A stretch of 64,000 nt of DNA. Source: Cyanophora paradoxa. Its lineage: Eukaryota > Glaucocystophyceae > Cyanophorales > Cyanophoraceae. Position numbers and translations under genes: made by a program. Below, piece after piece: positions 37,741 to 49,000 of the stretch; position 1 is the stretch's first letter, and each line of letters starts with the position of its first letter. The DNA lies in assembly GCA_004431415.1 (NCBI GenBank), contig QPMI01000515.1:124001-188000 (forward strand). The letters run 5' to 3'. The notes under the pieces are model-generated. The model was not told the origin of the DNA. It was given only the letters and a program-made list of their open reading frames with translations, and ran no database searches.

Positions 37741-38340
37741 GTAGAACACAGTCTTACCGGTATGTCATGCAAATTTATGTCGTTTGAACTTTGAAAACCC
37801 GAGCCTTCTCTATGCGAAATATGACATCCCCAAATTATGTCAGCATGAAAGTTTCAGGCTTGCGTATGGGGCGGCTTAGTGAGCCGTTTTTACAAATTTG
37901 AGGCTTGTACGGGGCCGTAATTATGGGGGGTACTGTATGTGGCAACTTCTCAGGAGCAAATTACCGCGGGACCAAATTACCGCGCGCGTTTTAACAAATT
38001 CTCGGCGCGGTAATTTGGTACCGCGGTAATTAAGTGGGCGCGGTATTTATGTGTTCTACGGTACCGGCGCGGGTAGCTAGTGCCGCCGCTGCCGCGGCCC
38101 GCATGCGCAGGCCGGGTGCCAGGCTGCCAGCACTGCCAGGCCCGCAGCGGCACCGTCTGCCAGCTGGGAGTGCCTGGCGGTGGCTGGCACTGCCGTCTGC
38201 CGGCAGACTGCCGCAGCCTGGCACTGGCCCATGCCACTGGGCCAGTGGCTGCCACTAGCCTGCCAGTGGCTGGCAGTGCGCGCGGCACGCCGCGCCGGCA
38301 CCGGGCGCCGCCGCGCCGGCGCCGCCGGGCCGCACCGTCA
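37741..38340. repeat. Second copy of the fold-back repeat family
   Basis: TATGACATCCCCAAATTATG at about 37820 and the adjacent TTCTCTATGCGAAATATGAC match, in inverted orientation, the block at about 288-325. CAAATTACCGCGCGCG... GCGCGGTAATTTGGTACCGC near 37970-38030 is a hairpin equivalent to 500-548 and continues, like that copy, into a GCGGTAATTAAGTGGGCGCGG block. The element fades into CTGGCACTGCCAG-type GC-rich palindromes after 38060. Confidence 0.6.
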
Positions 38341-40022
38341 CTGCGGCAGCTGATCCGAATCATCCGAGTCGTGATCCGACCGATGATCATCGCCGAGTCG
38401 GATTGACTCATCAGTGAGGACTCTGAGGAGCCTAGCTATAGGCTATAGCCGCCCTAGTAGCGCTAGCCGGCCGGCGAGTAGGGGTGGGCGTAGTGGCTGT
38501 CCGACCCCACTGAGTCAGTGGCCCCCCCCCCCACTGGCACGTGCACCCCACTCAGTGGCGCCAGTGGGAGGGGGGTACTTGTAATTCTGCAGCGAAAAAC
38601 GACCTAAACTAAGCGAAAAAGCGCTGAGCTTTTAGGCGTTTCGCGCCCTCGATTTTACAGCGTGTTCTGGCAACAACAGGAACCTTCGTCGAGGAAAGTG
38701 CAAGCCCGACCCTTCCGTAACTAAGGGATTTCGACTCCTGCCGATGCGAAAATCGCACCGAATATGGAGAAGATCGGCTCAAAAAAGCGGAAATCCGCAC
38801 ACCAAGCTCGGATCGGGTCGATCTGACGACAAGAGCCTACCCCCACCCCAGCAATTTTCCGTCGTCCCCCCTATTTTGTATGCCACTGGCACGTTGTATG
38901 TAGTGGCGAAAAGTGCCACTGAGTGAGTCCAGTGGCGGGGTCCCACTGGCCACTGGCGCCACTGTGCCCAGCCCTACCGGCGAGCCGCGAGGCCCGCGAG
39001 TCGGGCCGCGAGTCCGCGACGGACCGACGGGCCCGGCCCCGGCGCCCGGGGGCCGGCGCCGGGGCCCGGCCGGCAAGTTGCGGCAACGGCCCGCGAGCTC
39101 AGGCCCTCAGGGCCTCAGGCCCCTCACTGGGCCCTCAGTGGGCCCTCACTGCCCCTCCGCCTGGCCTCAGGCCTCAGCACTGACTCTGCCACTGAGTCAG
39201 CAGGCTCAGCTGCAGCCTGCAGCAGGTCAGCTATAGCCTATAGGGCCGTAGTATAGGCTATAGCTAGCGCTTCTCCGAGGCTCGCTGCAGCTGGCGTGCG
39301 CTTGCTCGTCGTGCCCCCGACGTCAACGTCGACGGCTGGAGCGGAGGAAGGCGCCGGCAGAATTGTACTGGTGAGCTCAAGTACTGGTGAGCTTTCGACG
39401 CGGTGCGCGAGGAGGCGAGCGCAACGCAATGCATGCATGATGCTGATCAGCGGCGCAGGTTGCACTGCGGAATTGCCGGACCGTCGGACGCGGACATCGA
39501 CGCGCGCGTGCCACGCCGTGCCCACGGTGCCGGGCCGCGCCGCGCCGCGGCGCCCGGCTCCGGCGCCCCGCGGCGTCGGACTGCACAGTTCGAGCACGCC
39601 ATCGATCGCGCGACGGTCGGCGATCATATCGATCGCTCGCGGATCCCCGGACCGGAGTAGCTATAGGATCATCGGCTGGCACGGCGCCGGCGCGCGCCGG
39701 CGCTCAACCTGCAGCTGGCAGCGCGCGGGTCATGATTGCAACGATGCACCGGAAGCATCGGAGCGAGCGGGGGTCGCCTTCCTCCGCGCCCGGCCGCGGG
39801 CCGTCCTTGCGCATGCATTTGCATACGGCCGGCTGGTGCGCATGCTGAAGCTTCAGTACTCATGATCATGGTCCGCGCCACGCGTACGGTACCGGTGCAT
39901 GCGCAGCCGCTGCCAGCTGACCCTACAACTAATCATCTAACATCCATGATCAGGGTCTAGGTCTTGGATGCGGGCGCGCGGCTCGCGGGCGCGTAAACGA
40001 ACGGGACCGACGTCGACCGCGG
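38341..40022. repeat. Intergenic DNA with CACTGGC/CAGTGGC word clusters
   Basis: No gene is supported. Words such as CCACTGAGTCAGTGG and GGCCCTCACTGG recur at about 38500-38570, 38880-38960 and 39120-39200, and the same ACTGAGTCA core returns at 52.44 kb. From 39240 on the sequence becomes less repetitive and should contain the promoter of the receptor-kinase gene. Confidence 0.4.
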
Positions 40023-43000
40023 ATGCGCGGGCGTCGACGATCGCGAGCCTCCGGGAAGCCTCCGTTTCTCGGCCTAGGCCTCGTGGTCGTGGCATTCGCG
40101 TCCACCTGCCTTCTTTCGCTGATCCGCGCGCCTCATGCCGTCGAAGGTGCGAGATCAGCAATCTCGGATGAGATTCATGATCAGCTCACTCTTATGCGAG
40201 TTCGAAGGCGCGATGCTCTCGGAGGCCCAAGCGACTGCGTACGACGCTCTGTTCGCGGACCTGCCGGCGCCTGCGGGCATGTCTGGCAGGACGTACGCGG
40301 CCGGGGCGTGCTTCAACGGGTCCGGGCGGGTCTCGTTCATGGTCGTCGGGGGCAAGCTCTCGACCGGCTCGAGCGACGAGGCGCGCCCTCGCCGCTCGCG
40401 GACGCCCGCACTACGGTCGCCGCGCCGCTGACCGCGCGGCCCCTGCAGGTCTGGGTCTACGGCGTTGACTCGGCGGCCTGGAGCCTCGCCCCCGCCCCCG
40501 CCAGGGCCCCCTGGCCGGGCTACGGGATGAAGTGCGCCTTCGAAGTCGGCGCCTCGTTCGTGTACTGCGCGGGTGCGCGTCTCCATGGCCGCGGCCGGCA
40601 TTCGGCTCAGGCCTGCTGGCGTTGACCGCGCCGCCAACCCGCAGGGGGGCTCTATCCCTCGTCGGGCGGGGAGAATTTCTGGAGGATTTCGACCACGCTG
40701 GCCTCCGGCCCGGAGCTCTTGCCGCGCATGCCTTTCAACAGCTCGGCCGCGAGCCAGCGCACAGGCCACTGTGCGCTTCTCTTATATTAGACAACTAGTC
40801 TGAAAATGGCCCCACCGAAATCCGCAGGCGTCGCCGCCTTCAACGGCAACATTTGGGTGCGCCGAATCGTCTCAAGCTCTTTGCGCCAGTTGACCTTGGC
40901 AATCGGAATAGGTCGCGGCTGGATACGAAGCTCTATCAGGCTTCCGAAACGACCTCGTGCGGTTTGAGCGCTTCGAATTCCCGCCCACACGCGTACGCTG
41001 CGGCACACATTCCTTGGCCGATCGCGCGCTGCACGCGCAGATACTCAATCTCTGGGCGCTCCTGGTCGACAGAGGCGCGCTCGATTCGCTTCTCGCCAAC
41101 CCGATTCCGCGCCTTCTCCCCTCAAACCTGCGGCACGGCAGATTTCGAACAACAACACGCAGATGGAGGCGAGGGCCTACGGCGGCTGCGCCCGCTTGGG
41201 GAGCCGGCTTTTCCTGTCCGCTGGCGGAGTGACCGGCCCGGAAGACCTCGGCTCCGAAAGTTCTGCGAGCCTCTACCCCGACATCTAGTGCGCCTTTCGC
41301 GAACAGATCTAGATGCCTGCAGATCTAGAGCCTGTTCACGATCGCGAGATTGACTGCGAGCAGCGTGGTCGATCTCGCGGAGGGGGCCAGCCGCCGGTTC
41401 GTGTTGTTCGCGTCTTGGTATGCTCCTCCGGGGCCCTCCGCCCCAGCCCCCGCGGCCCCCGGTGCACTCCTCGGAGTCTGTTACGGGTCGCTGTTTATGG
41501 TGCCTCGACGCCGCTCGAGCCTGCCCGCGGAGACGAACGAGCTCCCTGTAAAAATGTTCGCTGAAGGTACGCTTGCAGTTGCTCGAGCTCACCGCGCTTG
41601 TGCCTGGATTCTGGATGCATATATATGGCGCTGTCCCTGCAGATGGAACGCAGCTCTACTCTGGCAGAGCGGGCATGTTTCCGAACGCCTTCGCGGCTTA
41701 CGACAGCCTGGCGTCCTTGACGGAAGCCGCCTCTCGGGACTCGTGCTCGATGTGAACCGCCGCTTCTCCTGAATCGCACGCACGCGTGGTTCTCTGACCC
41801 GCTGGCCATGGCAGATATGCGGTAGGCGGCTGGAGTTACACTTCGGATTCCTTCACGACGACGAAGCTGGAGTCCTCGGCCTATCTGATCAAAGGTGAGC
41901 TCGCAAGAACAGTACTCTACATACGCATAACGTTTTGACGCGATTCCGCACGCGTGCAGGAAAATCGCCGGCGAGCAACAACTCTCTCCCCCAGATTACG
42001 GACGTGAGAAAGTACTACCACGGCACCGCTGACTTCGAGGGCCAAGGTCGCGAACTGGCCGCCGGGACCACCTACTACGACGGCGGCGTGCTGAAATTCG
42101 CTCTGTTCGGCGGAGTGTTCGCTACTTCCAGCTACGTCCGCTACCTGTGCAAGGACGGGCGAAGTTTAGACCCCGGTGCGAGTCTCATCTCCGGATCCTT
42201 CCGGTGTATAAATGCTGATTCCCGCTTGCAGGAAGCGGCCAGTGGTCAGTCATCCCAGGAGGCAGTGAGAACACGTTCAACTCGTACGGCTTTCGCTGCG
42301 CGTCCGATGGGGGGAACTGGGTCTATTGCCTTCGTGCGCGTTTACGTGTACAGCAGAGCGTGATTCAGTTCACTTTCTTTCTCTCTGCTCACTCTGTCCG
42401 CTCTTCCATACCTGACGATCAGAGGGAAGCTCTTTCTGGAGAACGCTCGTGATCCCTCTCCTCTATTCGAAAACGAGTCTGCTCGCCCCGGCGGCGACCG
42501 TCAGCGGAGGATGTGCGCGACTGATGCTCTGCGCACGTGGCCTCTGATTTCGATCTTGCGTGCCCTAACTACAGAGCCGCCGCAGGCATGGCCTTTTGGA
42601 ACGGGAGCGTGTGGTACGCCGGCGGGATGGTGCACGACCCTGTAAAGGACACCGCCACAAGCCAGTTGCTCAGGTTAAATTCACTCCGCAAACTCTCGAT
42701 CTAGATCTTCTCAACTGCGTGAAATCGCGTTAGGTACGATGTCGCATCGAGGCAGTGGTCCTACGCGATAAGCCACGCAACGTCCGGGGTACCGGGATTT
42801 TCCCGCGCGGGTTGCGCGCGGGCGGGCTCGAAAATGTACGTCTACGGCGGCCAAGCAGTGCTGAGCGGAACGTACTACACGACGTATTTCAAGACGCTGT
42901 ACGAAGTGGATTTGGCGTATGGAGTCCCCAGGGCTTACCGACTGGTTGGAAACTACGCCGAATGTACGGACTGCGCGGTGGCTTCGTGCCGTGGCCTGCT

Positions 43001-46000
43001 CGTTTTGATTCGAACGTACTACGGCAGCTTCTTGGTCAATCCTCTCGGTGTTCACCCCCGCACTTTCTGTCGATCTTCTCGTCTCTTTGCTGAGAATGAG
43101 CTCAGATGGCGCCGTTTTGAAATCTGTTCGTGATGCGCCTTCCCTCTTAAACGCCGCATGTGCGCAGAATAATTTGATTATGGCACGCTTTGATTCTAAA
43201 CGAAATCGCATTGATTGCAATTGCACCGTCTTCAACAGATGGCTCGGACGATGCAACGTGCCAGTTGTACGCATATGCATCCTCGCATCCTTCTCCCGGC
43301 CCTTCGAATTTTCTCTGATCCTTTTCAATTAGCTTCAGTGCCACTGGCACCAATTCGCCTGGATCCACCTCACCCCTCTATCTCCGCTCTGACACAATTC
43401 AAATCAAAGTCTATCTGGCGCCAATAACAGTCGCATGGGCTTCGGCCGTTGGCGCCGGGGCCAGAAACGCATCACTGGTTCCTCTCGAAAAGAATTCCTC
43501 GGTAACACTCGCGTATTCCTCCGCAAGCCGATCTTTCGGCCCTGTTTCCGTCGGCGTTTCTCCTGCGGACGACCAGACGCCCGCTATGCCCGAGGTCGGC
43601 CTGTCTACTACGGTAGCCGGCGTCGTCGTCTGGTCGTCGGGCGGCGCGTTTAACGTGTCCGCGCTCCCTGCAAATCTGAACGGCGGCTCCTACCGCTTCC
43701 GCGTCTTCAACGCCTATGGTGATGGAGCGTACACGCCCTCCTTCCAGATTTCGCCCTGTGCGCTTCCCCCTCCTATGGCGATGGCCATGGAGCGTACACG
43801 CCCTCCTTCCAAATTTCCAAATTTCCAAATTTCCAAATTTCGCCTCTCATATCTTCCCTGGACCTCTCATATCTTCACAATTCCGGCTGTCTGAAGTTCT
43901 CGCCAGGGATTTTGATGGAAATGCAATCCCCAGCAGAGGGAACGCGAGTGGAAGTGAATGCGACTATCCCTCTCTGTGAGTTCTCGGTCGGTTGAGATCT
44001 AGACGCAGCTTTCTGATCTTAACTGCTCGAAGCTTGGAGTTCCGCGCTCTGGGCATTCGAGGCCTCTGCCTATCTCCTGCCGAGCTTCCAGAACCGCGTG
44101 TTGGTGAGCGCTTCTGGGTTCCGAAGTTCGAAAGAAATGGAGGCGCTCATAACCTCTGTGGTGGCAGTCCTGGGACGGCGTCCTCTTGGGGAAGTTCTCC
44201 GTGTCCACAGCCGCTGGCTCCGCCTGGAGCTCGCTGTTCATCCCCAATGACACCACGCCGGGAGACTTCGTCATCCAGCTCGTTGACGAGGCCAAGGCCG
44301 AGCGGAGCTGCCAGCTGTCGCGATTCTTCAGAGTGATTCCTCAAGGTGACTTTGTTTGTTGTCAAATACTCGCGCGGTGCCGTCCTCTAACTACGTATAC
44401 GTTCCGTTGGCTGCTCTCAATCGTAGTCTACCCAAGTGCTCCAGTCGTGCTGTCGGCATCATTTAATGCGACGAGTGCCTTCTTCGAATTCCTTGTCTCA
44501 TTCGCGTTAGAGCAAAACGTCTCAACGATTGAAGCGACATGCAAGGAGCACGGAAACTTGCGGGTCCATTCAGCAAGCGTGCCGACATCGGATTCGCAGG
44601 CGAACAGAGTCGAAATTTGGGTTCGAATCGCGCCCTCGCACGAGGCGAACCGGTCTCTCGCGTGCTTTGCAACGGCGGTCAGCAAGCTGGATCGGCGCAA
44701 CTCGACCGAACCCTTTCCGCTTGACATATTAGCTGGTGCGCCAAACATCGTATACGTTTACGCGGGTTCTTGTCACTCGAGCTTGACCACAAACGCAGTG
44801 CCGCCGGCCGCACCGGCTGTCATCTCGGCGACCGCTCCCAACGCGTCGCTGGCGCTGTTCCGCGTGGCGTTCGCGGCGGGCCAGAACGTCTCCTCCGTCG
44901 CCGTCGCCTGCGCGGGCTTCGGGGGACCGTACAGCGTGAGTGCAAACGCCTCGGATGCGGATGCAAGCGGGACCGACGTGCGAGTGGATCTCGCCGTGTC
45001 GTACGCGAGCGACCACACACTGGCGTGCTCCGTGTACGTTGCGAGCACCGCCGGGCTGGAAAGCGAGGCTGCGAAGCGGCTGGTCGCTGTGCCTGCAGGT
45101 TTGCGCTCTCTGGCGCCACTTTCGCGCTATCTCCGGCATGCGCTCCGTCGCTGTGCCCCGCGGATGCTGACCCGCCCGCTGTGCAGAGGCACCGGCGCCG
45201 CCGCGCATTGCCAGCGCGTTTGCGGTCAACTCGACTCTGCTCGAACTCCGAATGGCGTTCGTGGTGAACCAGAGCGTGACCGCTATCGAGGCGACCTGCA
45301 CAGACCGCAACGGGCTGTACGTGAAGAGCGCAGAGGCGCGTGAGGATATCGGAGAGGTTGTCCTGTCGCTGCAGGTCGCCATCGCATACACGAACTACAC
45401 GGTGGCCTGCACCGCGGCGGCAACGAGCGCGTCCGGCCTGCGGTCGGCGAGCGAAGCGGCGATGGTAAATGTTCCAGCCGGTGCGCGTTGTGGTGGTTTT
45501 GTCGCTGTTCGCTGCGCCAGCGGTCGTCCGCCGTCAATGCGTATATGCCGCAGTGCCGTTATTGGTTCGCTGAAGCGCTGTCGTGCAGCGCCGCCGGCCG
45601 CACCGGCTGTCGTCTCGGCGACCGCTCCCAACGCGTCGCTCGCGCTGTTCCGCGTGGCGTTCGCGGCGGGCCAGAACGTCTCCTCCGTCGCCGTCGCCTG
45701 CGCGGGCTTCGGGGGACCGTACAGCGCGAGCGCAAACGCCTCGGATGCGGATGCAAGCGGGACCGACGTGCGAGTGGATCTCGCCGTGTCGTACGCGAGC
45801 GACCACACACTGGCGTGCTCCGTGTACGTTGCGAGCACCGCCGGGCTGGAAAGCGAGGCTGCGAAGCGGCTGGTCGCTGTGCCTGCAGGTTTGCGCTCTC
45901 TGGCGCCACTTTCGCGCTATCTCCGGCATGCGCTCCGTCGCTGTGCCCCGCGGATGCTGACCCGCCCGCTGTGCAGAGGCACCGGCGCCGCCGCGCATCG

Positions 46001-49000
46001 CCAGCGCGTTTGCGGTCAACTCGACTCTGCTCGAACTCCGAACGGCGTTCGCGGCGAACCAGAGCGTGACCGCTATCGAGGCGACCTGCACAGACCGCAA
46101 CGGGCTGTACGTGAAGAGCGCAGAGGCGCGTGAGGATATCGGAGAGGTTGTCCTGTCGCTGCAGGTCGCCATCGCATACACGAACTACACGGTGGCCTGC
46201 ACCGCGGCGGCAACGAGCGCGTCCGGCCTGCGGTCGGCGAGCGAAGCGGCGATGGTAAATGTTCCAGCCGGTGCGCGTTGTGGTGGTTTTGTCGCTGTTC
46301 GCTGCGCCAGCGGTCGTCCGCCGTCAATGCGTATATGCCGCAGTGCCGTTATTGGTTCGCTGATCATGAAGTGCTGTCGCGCAGCGCCGCCGGCCGCACC
46401 GGCTGTCATCTCGGCGGCCGCTCCCAACGCGTCGCTCGCGCTGTTCCGCGTGGCGTTCGCGGCGGGCCAGAACGTCTCCTCCGTCACCGTCGAATGTGCG
46501 GGCTTCGGGGGACCGTACAGCGTGAGCGCAAACGCCTCGGATGCGGATGCAAGCGGGACCGACGTGCGAGTGGATCTCGCCGTGTCGTACGCGAGCGACC
46601 ACACACTGGCGTGCTCCGTGTACGTCTCGAGCACCGCCGGACTGCGCAGCGGAAGCATTGCGAATTCCCTTCCTTTTTTCGCGGGTCCGAGCCTTATCTA
46701 GACATCGTGTGCGGTCGCTGCGCCAACGCGCCGTTTTTGCAGAGCCTCCCTCACCGCCATCCGCCGTTTCCGGAGAGGCATTGAACGCGACGCTAGTGCG
46801 CGTGCGTGGAACCTTTGCGGCAAACCAGAACGTCTCCGCCGTGGACTTCAGCTGCGTGGGGCGCGGGGTTCCATACGCCGATGCTGCCACAGTGTCAGAT
46901 GCGGACGCCGCCGCCTTTGCGGTTCTGCTTCCGGTCTCGCCGTCGTTCTCTTCCAACTACACGTTAGTCTGTGCATTGAGGACCGTGGCTGTGGCCGGCA
47001 AACAGAGCGATGCTGTCCAGCTCGCAGTCCAAGTCCCCGCTGGTCTGTTCGAAATTGCGCCGCGTGCTTTTACTCGGCTGATCTCGCTTGCGCGCAGCCG
47101 CCCCCTGGCCTCCGCTCTCAGCGACACTGGCCGTTATTCACGAGTCAGCCGTCGGAGCCGCTGTCGATTTCGCACGAAACCAAAGCGCGAGCGCGATCGA
47201 GTACGCGTGCGCCGGGCTCGGAGGCCCGTATGCAGGAAGCTTGGGAGCGCACGAGTCGACCAGCCTGCAAACCTTTGATCGCGTCTCCTTCAACATATCC
47301 GTTCGCTCCTTCTTCAACGCCAGCTACCCTCTCGATTGCGCATTCTCCGTTCGGGCAACGTCCAGCCTCATCTCGTCGTCGACCCCCGCGTCCATCGCAG
47401 TTCCGACAGGTGCGCGGACCGGCTATGCTTGCGTCTGCAGCGCGGCAGGCCTCACATCCACAACAGCCACTCCGTGGAGCCCGTCAATTACGTCGCTCGT
47501 TGTCGGCAACGCGACGGAGATCGCCTTCACTGTCGGCTTCACACAAGGGCAGAGCGTCGACCGTGCTCAAGTACAGTGCACCGGCCGCGGCGGGCAGTAC
47601 GTGGCTGAAGGCACAGCTCCCATCTTCGATCCGGCGTCCGAGAGCGTTCGCGGGTCGATGCAGGTGGCAATGTCTGAGGCGACCGCCGGCCGCTACGTTC
47701 TGACGTGCCAAGCGTCCGTCCGTTCGTCGGGGGGCAAGTCGTCGACCTGGTCGGCCCCGGCGGCCGTGACTGTGCCAGGCGAGGGGCTTCATTCGGATTG
47801 CAGACTTCGTGTCGCTGAGTTCTGCGCAGGCGTCTTTTCAATGGCAGCCACTGAATTGCGGAGGCCCGATCGCTTAATTTCGGCTGGCGTCCTGAGCCTC
47901 GTTGGCGCCTCTTCCGTTTTTCGAAGCCCCTCCGGCCGTTCTATGGTTGCTTTCTTCGGGGCTCAGCAGTCCAATCCGAGCACAGAGTCTGAGAGCGCGA
48001 TCTACGTTTACGACAAAGGCGCGCTCTAACTGCAGAGTTGATATTCGAATTCACGTCAACATTCGCTCACACGTAACCTCAGAACTACAAGAGTGGACGG
48101 AAGCCGCGGTGCGCGCTCCGATGCGCGCGCAGGGCCTTAAATGCGGATGGGACTCCTTTCAGACTATTTTCTGCACAGGTGCCGCTTGTGCAGTGACCGC
48201 CGCAGGTCGTCTCCGTTTCTGATTGGCATTGCAGGGGGATACACCGGCTCTGCTGAAAGCACCGTAGCGAGCTCAGACGTCTGGGCGTACTCTGTGGCTT
48301 TGGATGCCCGATTGAACCTCCCCAGCATGCCCGTCACGAGGGCGAACCATTGCTTCGCTGTTTTCAATCGGACGCTGTGGGTGCGTCTGCTGATTCCAAC
48401 GCGTCGCGGTGCCGCGATGACTTGCGCAAAGATCGCCGGCGGGATCGGCGCCGACGTCGGCAGCGCAGTGGCAGCGGTGCCGAGGAACGATCTTCTCAGG
48501 TCGGGCTGACGTCGCGCTTTTCCATTCTGCTTTCTGCGCCTTCTGATCGCCGCTCCAACGCCAGCCTTGCCGTTTCGAGCTCCAGAACCGAATGGCGCAC
48601 AGAAATCGCCCAAGGAAACCTCGGCATGCCGCCGCTGGCAAACCCCTCCTGCGCCCGAATAGGTGCGACTAGCCCGTGTCTTGGATGCGCCCTTCCGCGT
48701 GTCGTTTATATATCCGGCGCAGACGCGCGCTGGTTCATAGTGGGCACGCCAGACGGTGCAAACACAGTCACCCTGCAGTGCGCCCGGACCCATCCCCGTC
48801 CCCCATGGCCACCTTCAGCCAACTGCCTTCGAATTCTGAACTCGAACGAAGCGAGGTGGACCTCGGCGGAAGCGCAGCGGGCCGGCGCTCGTACCGCCTC
48901 GTCGGCGCAGTGCCATCCGCTCCCTCGGCGGCTTTCGGCCTGGGCTCCTGCCACGGCTTTCTTTTTGCCGCCTTCGCGGACTCGACGCTACTGTTCCTGG

